From G963667675 sp965249215 (GTDB taxonomy: Bacteria; Chloroflexota; Dehalococcoidia; Lucifugimonadales; UBA3495), in assembly GCA_965249215.1 (NCBI GenBank), contig CBDFLN010000001.1:1054001-1118000 (forward strand): 64,000 nucleotides of DNA. The letters are read 5' to 3'. The notes beneath the pieces were generated by a model. It ran no database searches, was not told where the DNA came from, and was given only the letters and a program-made list of their open reading frames with translations. A program made the translations under genes and the position numbers. Positions 60,438-64,000 of this stretch are shown piece by piece. Within the stretch, counting starts at the first letter, position 1. Every line of letters starts with the position of its first letter.

Positions 60438-61850
60438 TTATACGGGCGGCCGGCGCTGCCCCCAATCGGCAGCCTGCTCGTAGGCGTGGGCCGCCCTGAG
60501 AACAGTCCCGTCGTCAAAGGGCCGGCCCGCCAATTGCAGCCCTATGGGCAACCCGGATTCGGAGAATCCGCACGGAACGGAAACCGCCGGGAAACCGGTA
60601 ATGTTGTAGGCCCGCGTGTACTGGGTCAACGCCGTTACCGTGCCCACCGTGCGCCCCCCGGCCTGCACGCGGTTAGCCAGTAGCTTAGGGGCGGTCACCG
60701 GTTCGGTGGGCCCGGCCAGCAGGTCTACCTGCTCCAATAGACGGTGGGCTTGGTCGTTGAACATCGACCTGGCCTGCTGGGCCCTGAGATAATCGGCGGC
60801 CGAGATGAACAGCCCCGCTTCCAACCGCAGGCGCACCGGGGGATATATCCTATCGGCGTCGGTGGCTAGCAGGTCCCGATAATATGCGGAGGCCTCGGTC
60901 ATGATGATTGCCGTGGAGATAGGGTCTGATTGAGTGAACATGGGGAAAGACACCTCGGTGACCACCGCGCCCAGGCCTCCGAGCACGTCGAGGGCGGTCC
61001 GCACTGCCCGCTCCACCTGCGGGTCCACCGGGGCCTCGAAATACTCCTTGGGAACGCCCACCCGCAGGCCGCGGATGTCTCCCGTCAGGCCGGCCGCGTA
61101 GTCGGGAATGTCTGCCCGGGCAGAGGCCGGGTCCCTGGGGTCGTGCCCGGCAATGGCGTTCATGGCGAGGGCCGCGTCCTCCACCGTCCGCGTCATCGGC
61201 CCGGGGTGGTCCAGGGACCAGGCAAGGGGAGTCAGGCCATGCTTGCTCACCAGGCCGTACGTCGGTTTGAAGCCTACGATGCCGCAAAGGGCCGCGGGTA
61301 TGCGGATTGACCCGCCGGTGTCGCTGCCTGTGGCGATTGTGCATTGTCCCGCCGCTACCGCCGAGCCGGAGCCGCCGCTGGAACCGCCGGCCACAACCTC
61401 GGGGTCCCATGGATTGTGCATGTGGCCGTAATCGGAATTCTCCCCAGTAGGCCCGTAGGCCAGAGGGTGCATGTTGAGCTTGCCAAGCAAGATGGCGCCT
61501 GCCCGCAGCAAGCGCGCCGCAACCGTGCAGTCCTCCTGGGGGACGAAGTTGTCGAATATCCTGGACCCCGAGGTGGTGCGTACCCCGGCGGTGTTGTACA
61601 GGTCCTTGAGTCCAACGGGGATGCCGTGCAGCGGCCCCCGGTGCTTCCCGGCTTGAATCTCGGTCTCGGCTCGGCGGGCCGCAGCCTGGGCCGCCTCTGG
61701 CAACAGGGTGATGAAAGAGTTGAGCGCCGGCTCGGTGGCGTTGATGCGGGCCAGTTGGGCGTCCACCACCTCCACCGGCGACACTTGCTTGGCCGAGTAC
61801 AACCGGGACAGTTGCCCGGCGCTCATATAGCACAGCTCTGTTGAGTTCAT
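60438..61850 (-). CDS. Amidase signature family enzyme (GatA-like)
   Basis: A 470-residue amidase-signature protein. The catalytic Ser-cisSer-Lys triad is Lys in V-G-L-K-D-L (~79-84), Ser in G-S-x-T/D-T-G-G-S-I-R (~173-182), and the serine-rich G-G-S-S-G-G-S-G-S-A-V-A (~155-166). It resembles GatA of the aspartyl/glutamyl-tRNA amidotransferase, but GatB is not adjacent, so a stand-alone amidase (aryl-amidase, AtzE-like or similar) is as likely. A 64-residue GatC-like gene lies 126 bases upstream on the same strand, which supports a heteromer. Confidence 0.88.
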   Translation of the reverse strand: MNSTELCYMSAGQLSRLYSAKQVSPVEVVDAQLARINATEPALNSFITLLPEAAQAAARRAETEIQAGKHRGPLHGIPVGLKDLYNTAGVRTTSGSRIFDNFVPQEDCTVAARLLRAGAILLGKLNMHPLAYGPTGENSDYGHMHNPWDPEVVAGGSSGGSGSAVAAGQCTIATGSDTGGSIRIPAALCGIVGFKPTYGLVSKHGLTPLAWSLDHPGPMTRTVEDAALAMNAIAGHDPRDPASARADIPDYAAGLTGDIRGLRVGVPKEYFEAPVDPQVERAVRTALDVLGGLGAVVTEVSFPMFTQSDPISTAIIMTEASAYYRDLLATDADRIYPPVRLRLEAGLFISAADYLRAQQARSMFNDQAHRLLEQVDLLAGPTEPVTAPKLLANRVQAGGRTVGTVTALTQYTRAYNITGFPAVSVPCGFSESGLPIGLQLAGRPFDDGTVLRAAHAYEQAADWGQRRPPV

Positions 61851-61976
61851 CCAGCTCTACTCGTCAACTGGGTCTAGACCGCCGATGCCGCAGCGTTGAA
61901 CAAAAGGGCGAGGGCCCAAGGCTAACGCCGGGCGGAGTTTGGATTGCTTAAAGAGGGGGACCCTTCGCTCCGGAAC

Positions 61977-62171
61977 CTAGCTTCCCGGAGGCGCGAAAGC
62001 CACATCCGGCCCCGCACCCGCCGTATCTATGCCTTGGAGGGCATCCAGGCCCGCTAGGATGTTCTGCACCAGGGGAAAGAGCTCTTCGCCGTGGCCGCCG
62101 CTCACGTCGACGCCAACGGCGTCCGCCAAGGCCAGGAAGGCGTCATAGGTCAGGCGTTCGTTTTCCGGCAT
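61977..62171 (-). CDS. Small GatC/AtzG-like partner of amidase
   Basis: A 64-residue protein. The order of a helix (Y-D-A-F-L-A-L-A-D-A-V-G-V-D), an acidic pair (G-E-E-L-F-P-L-V-Q-N-I-L-A-G-L-D-A-L) and a short extended tail (G-P-D-V-A-F-A-P-P) resembles GatC and AtzG, which wrap around and stabilise amidases. Its place directly upstream of an amidase gene supports this. Family assignment rests on pattern and position only. Confidence 0.6.
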   Translation of the reverse strand: MPENERLTYDAFLALADAVGVDVSGGHGEELFPLVQNILAGLDALQGIDTAGAGPDVAFAPPGS

Positions 62172-62447
62172 GGGGCCAGGGCATCTCCATGGTCACAGCC
62201 CTGCGGGCCATGTAGCTAGTTGGGCGGTTGGCGCCCATTATGGCCCGGAATCTGGCGACATGCAATCTCGACGCCACTGAGGTAGCGACTACCTTACGCC
62301 AGGATGGGGAGCAGCCCGCGCCGGCAACCGTCGCGCAACTTGGGAAAGCAGGCCCGCGCCGCGGCTGCATTGATTGGTAAAACCGCGGCCCCCCAATTAT
62401 CATGTTTACCGGCCTTGTCCGGGTTCATCCATGCCATTGGGGGTCGC

Positions 62448-63263
62448 TTGGCCTACTGCTCTAACTGCGGTCAACAGGGAACCGAGGACGCTTCTTATTG
62501 TTACAACTGCGGCTGGTCCCTCGATGTCCCTGCCGGGGTGTCGCCACTGGATGGTACGGACGCGGGTCCTGTGCCCGATACCGTTCCCTGGCGCACTCGG
62601 CAAGTGGTCTTGGGCATCGCCGTCGTGGGAGTGTTGAGCGTGCCCGCGGCCGCCATAGCCCTCAGCGTCGGTAAGCTGGCTGGACAGTACGAAGAGGCGA
62701 TGAGCACGTGGCTGGGAGTCCATCTGCTGGGCTTGGTAGTGATAGGGGCGGTGTGGTACTTGGGACTCAGGACGTTCAACGCGCCTTGGGGCGCGCTCGG
62801 GCTGAGACCGGCAGTAGTCCCAAATCCCAAGGCTGTGCTTTTGGCTGTATCAACACTGGCAGCCAGCCTCGGCGCGTCCGTCGTTTACGTGATGATTGTC
62901 GACCTCATCGATGTAGATATCCTGTCCCCTCCGGAGATTAGCGCCGACATCGTTTTCCCTGGGCCGGCAGCGGTGTTCACCTTCCAGGCCTTGGCCGTAG
63001 TAACCCCTGTGGTCGAGGAGGTGTTCTTTCGGGGGTTCGTCTTTGCCGGGTTGGCGCCGCGATTGGGAGTGGTACAGGCCATGGTGGTCAGTTCGGTGGT
63101 TTTCAGTGTGTTCCACCTGGACGTGGGGGTGTTCATTCCCATCTTCGTAACGGGACTGCTTTTGGCTTGGCTCTATCATCGCACCGGCTCCCTCTGGCCC
63201 GGCGTGCTGGCCCACGGCGGACAGAACGCCCTGGCCCTGGCCGTGGGGGTTTACGGGGTCTAG
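62448..63263 (+). CDS. CPBP intramembrane protease with N-terminal zinc ribbon
   Basis: Start is uncertain; TTG at 62448 puts L/M-A-Y-C-S-N-C-G at the N-terminus, a two-pair zinc ribbon (C-S-N-C...C-Y-N-C, residues ~4-22). An upstream in-frame ATG at 62304 would add 48 unconserved residues. Six to eight membrane segments follow. The CPBP (Abi, Rce1-like) site is intact: E-E-V-F-F-R-G-F (~188-195), F-H-L-D (~220-223) and the final His/Asn segment L-A-H-G-G-Q-N-A. Such proteins cleave within membranes or act in bacteriocin self-immunity. A probable terminator follows the gene. Confidence 0.8.
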   Translation: MAYCSNCGQQGTEDASYCYNCGWSLDVPAGVSPLDGTDAGPVPDTVPWRTRQVVLGIAVVGVLSVPAAAIALSVGKLAGQYEEAMSTWLGVHLLGLVVIGAVWYLGLRTFNAPWGALGLRPAVVPNPKAVLLAVSTLAASLGASVVYVMIVDLIDVDILSPPEISADIVFPGPAAVFTFQALAVVTPVVEEVFFRGFVFAGLAPRLGVVQAMVVSSVVFSVFHLDVGVFIPIFVTGLLLAWLYHRTGSLWPGVLAHGGQNALALAVGVYGV

Positions 63264-63282
63264 ACAACCTATTGGATGTAAG

Positions 63283-63307
63283 ATACATTTGCCTGCATGT
63301 ATTTTTT
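63283..63307 (+). terminator. Weak Rho-independent terminator after CPBP gene
   Basis: ATACAT (63283-63288) pairs with ATGTAT (63297-63302), and a run of T (63302-63307) follows directly. The stem is A/T-rich and short, so efficiency is likely low. It separates the CPBP gene from trpA. Confidence 0.45.
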
Positions 63308-63331
63308 GACGGCTATTCGGCAAGCCGGTTA

Positions 63332-64000
63332 ATGAAAACGGAACGGATACAGCAAAAGTTCGAGGAATTGCGGCAACGCGGGCAGACGGGTCTCGTCGTG
63401 TTCGTCACCGCGGGATGCCCCGACAAAGAGGCCACCTTGGAGCTGGTGCCGGAGTTGGTGGCCGCGGGCGCCGACCTTGTGGAACTGGGCGTGCCGTTCA
63501 GCGATCCCCTGGCCGAAGGCCCGACTATACAGCGGTCTTCGTTTCAGGCCCTTCAGCAAGGCGTCACTTTGACCGACTGCTTGGGCATGGTCCAAACTCT
63601 CCGTGGCCGTGTGCCTGATACTCCCCTCATATTGATGGGATACTACAATCCCATATACCGCTACGGGCTGCGCCGGTTCGCTGAAGACGCCGAAGCGGCC
63701 GGCGTCGACGGCGTCATCGTGGTGGACTTGCCCCAGTTCGAGGTTGAGCCCCTCGCGGACCAGTGCACGCCCCGGGGCATCGCCATCATCCCTCTGTTGG
63801 CCCCTACCAGCACCGATGAAAGCATCCAGGCTGCCTGCGCCCATGCCTCGGGATTCGTGTACTGCGTCAGCGTTACCGGCGTTACCGGCGCCCGGGAACA
63901 GGTGTCGGGCAGGGGTTTTGATTTGCTGGAGCGAGTGCGGGCCCATACCTCTCTGCCGTTGGCCTTCGGATTCGGCATATCCCGGCGGGAGCACGTGGAA
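63332..64000 (+). CDS. trpA: Tryptophan synthase alpha chain (cut by window edge)
   Basis: Starts at ATG 63332 and is open to the last base of the window (223 codons seen of about 265). It splits indole-3-glycerol phosphate into indole and glyceraldehyde-3-phosphate as the alpha subunit of the TrpA2B2 complex. Sequence markers are F-V-T-A-G-C-P-D (~24-31), V-E-L-G-V-P-F-S-D-P-L-A-E-G-P-T-I-Q (~50-66, Glu/Asp catalytic), M-G-Y-Y-N-P (~107-112) and V-D-L-P (~132-135), then V-S-V-T-G-V-T-G (~178-185). No Shine-Dalgarno sequence is seen. trpB and the other trp genes are not upstream; they may lie beyond the window. Confidence 0.93.
   Translation, partial: MKTERIQQKFEELRQRGQTGLVVFVTAGCPDKEATLELVPELVAAGADLVELGVPFSDPLAEGPTIQRSSFQALQQGVTLTDCLGMVQTLRGRVPDTPLILMGYYNPIYRYGLRRFAEDAEAAGVDGVIVVDLPQFEVEPLADQCTPRGIAIIPLLAPTSTDESIQAACAHASGFVYCVSVTGVTGAREQVSGRGFDLLERVRAHTSLPLAFGFGISRREHVE

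Noticed and set aside
1..64000. CRISPR array or cas genes
   Set aside because: No regularly spaced direct repeats and no Cas-like protein were seen.

Overview
The window looks like a high-GC bacterial chromosome segment. It is most likely from a Chloroflexota (Dehalococcoidia / SAR202-like) organism. That placement is an inference from gene content: many solitary oxidoreductases and hydrolases, a luciferase-like flavin monooxygenase, CaiB/BaiF, NIPSNAP, DUF1800/DUF1501 and NHL proteins, a PIN/TRAM-ispD-ispF-cysS block and a K+-dependent type membrane pyrophosphatase. No rRNA or ribosomal protein gene is present to fix the taxonomy. TGA is used as a normal stop codon throughout, with one notable exception.

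Layout. 0.1-3.3 kb: cupin, 2-oxoglutarate dioxygenase, tRNA-Gln and alpha/beta hydrolase. 3.6-8.2 kb: tRNA-Pro, a two-gene McrBC (type IV restriction) operon and an orphan RHH antitoxin. 8.5-15.6 kb: a GrdB-like selenoprotein whose in-frame UGA is followed by a SECIS-like hairpin, an FAH-family hydrolase, NIPSNAP, an NTF2-like protein, a methyltransferase, NAD synthetase and an amidohydrolase. 16-21 kb: a defence-type region with a type IIG restriction-modification gene carrying three frameshifts, a DUF6941/HicB-like/HicA-like operon, a hairpin and a decayed HigA antitoxin. 21-31 kb: two near-identical IS1380-family elements, each with its own 5-bp target duplication. They flank rel (ppGpp), an isocitrate lyase/PEP mutase-family gene, an IS1182-family element and a DUF429 gene. 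31-41.5 kb: cupin, DUF2851, CoA-transferase, PIN/TRAM-ispD-ispF-cysS-FAD oxidase, a hydroxyacid dehydrogenase and a lactonase-type propeller. 41.9-49.9 kb: a co-directional run of LLM monooxygenase, Gfo/Idh/MocA oxidoreductase, aldo/keto reductase, DUF1800, DUF1501 and NHL propeller. 50-55.3 kb: tRNA-Ser, Rieske ferredoxin, signal peptidase I, an orphan small gene, a dehydrogenase, a PPOX-fold flavoprotein and a probable flavin-dependent halogenase. 55.6-64 kb: membrane pyrophosphatase, trehalose-phosphate synthase family enzyme, HAD hydrolase, amidase with a GatC-like partner, CPBP protease and the start of trpA.

How the genes work together. ispD-ispF (MEP isoprenoid pathway) and cysS form a translationally coupled housekeeping operon. 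McrB and McrC form one restriction machine. The DUF6941/HicB-like/HicA-like genes are packed as one operon. DUF1800 and DUF1501 are the usual pair. The amidase and GatC-like protein probably form a heteromer. The strongest non-routine signals are the UGA/SECIS selenoprotein, the halogenase signature, the defence-like region damaged by frameshifts and insertion sequences, and an IS1380 leader hairpin placed to hide the transposase ribosome binding site in read-through transcripts. I did not find a gene cluster that I can defend as a wholly new system. The nearest candidates are the DUF6941-toxin/antitoxin operon and the McrB with a long unassigned N-terminal half.
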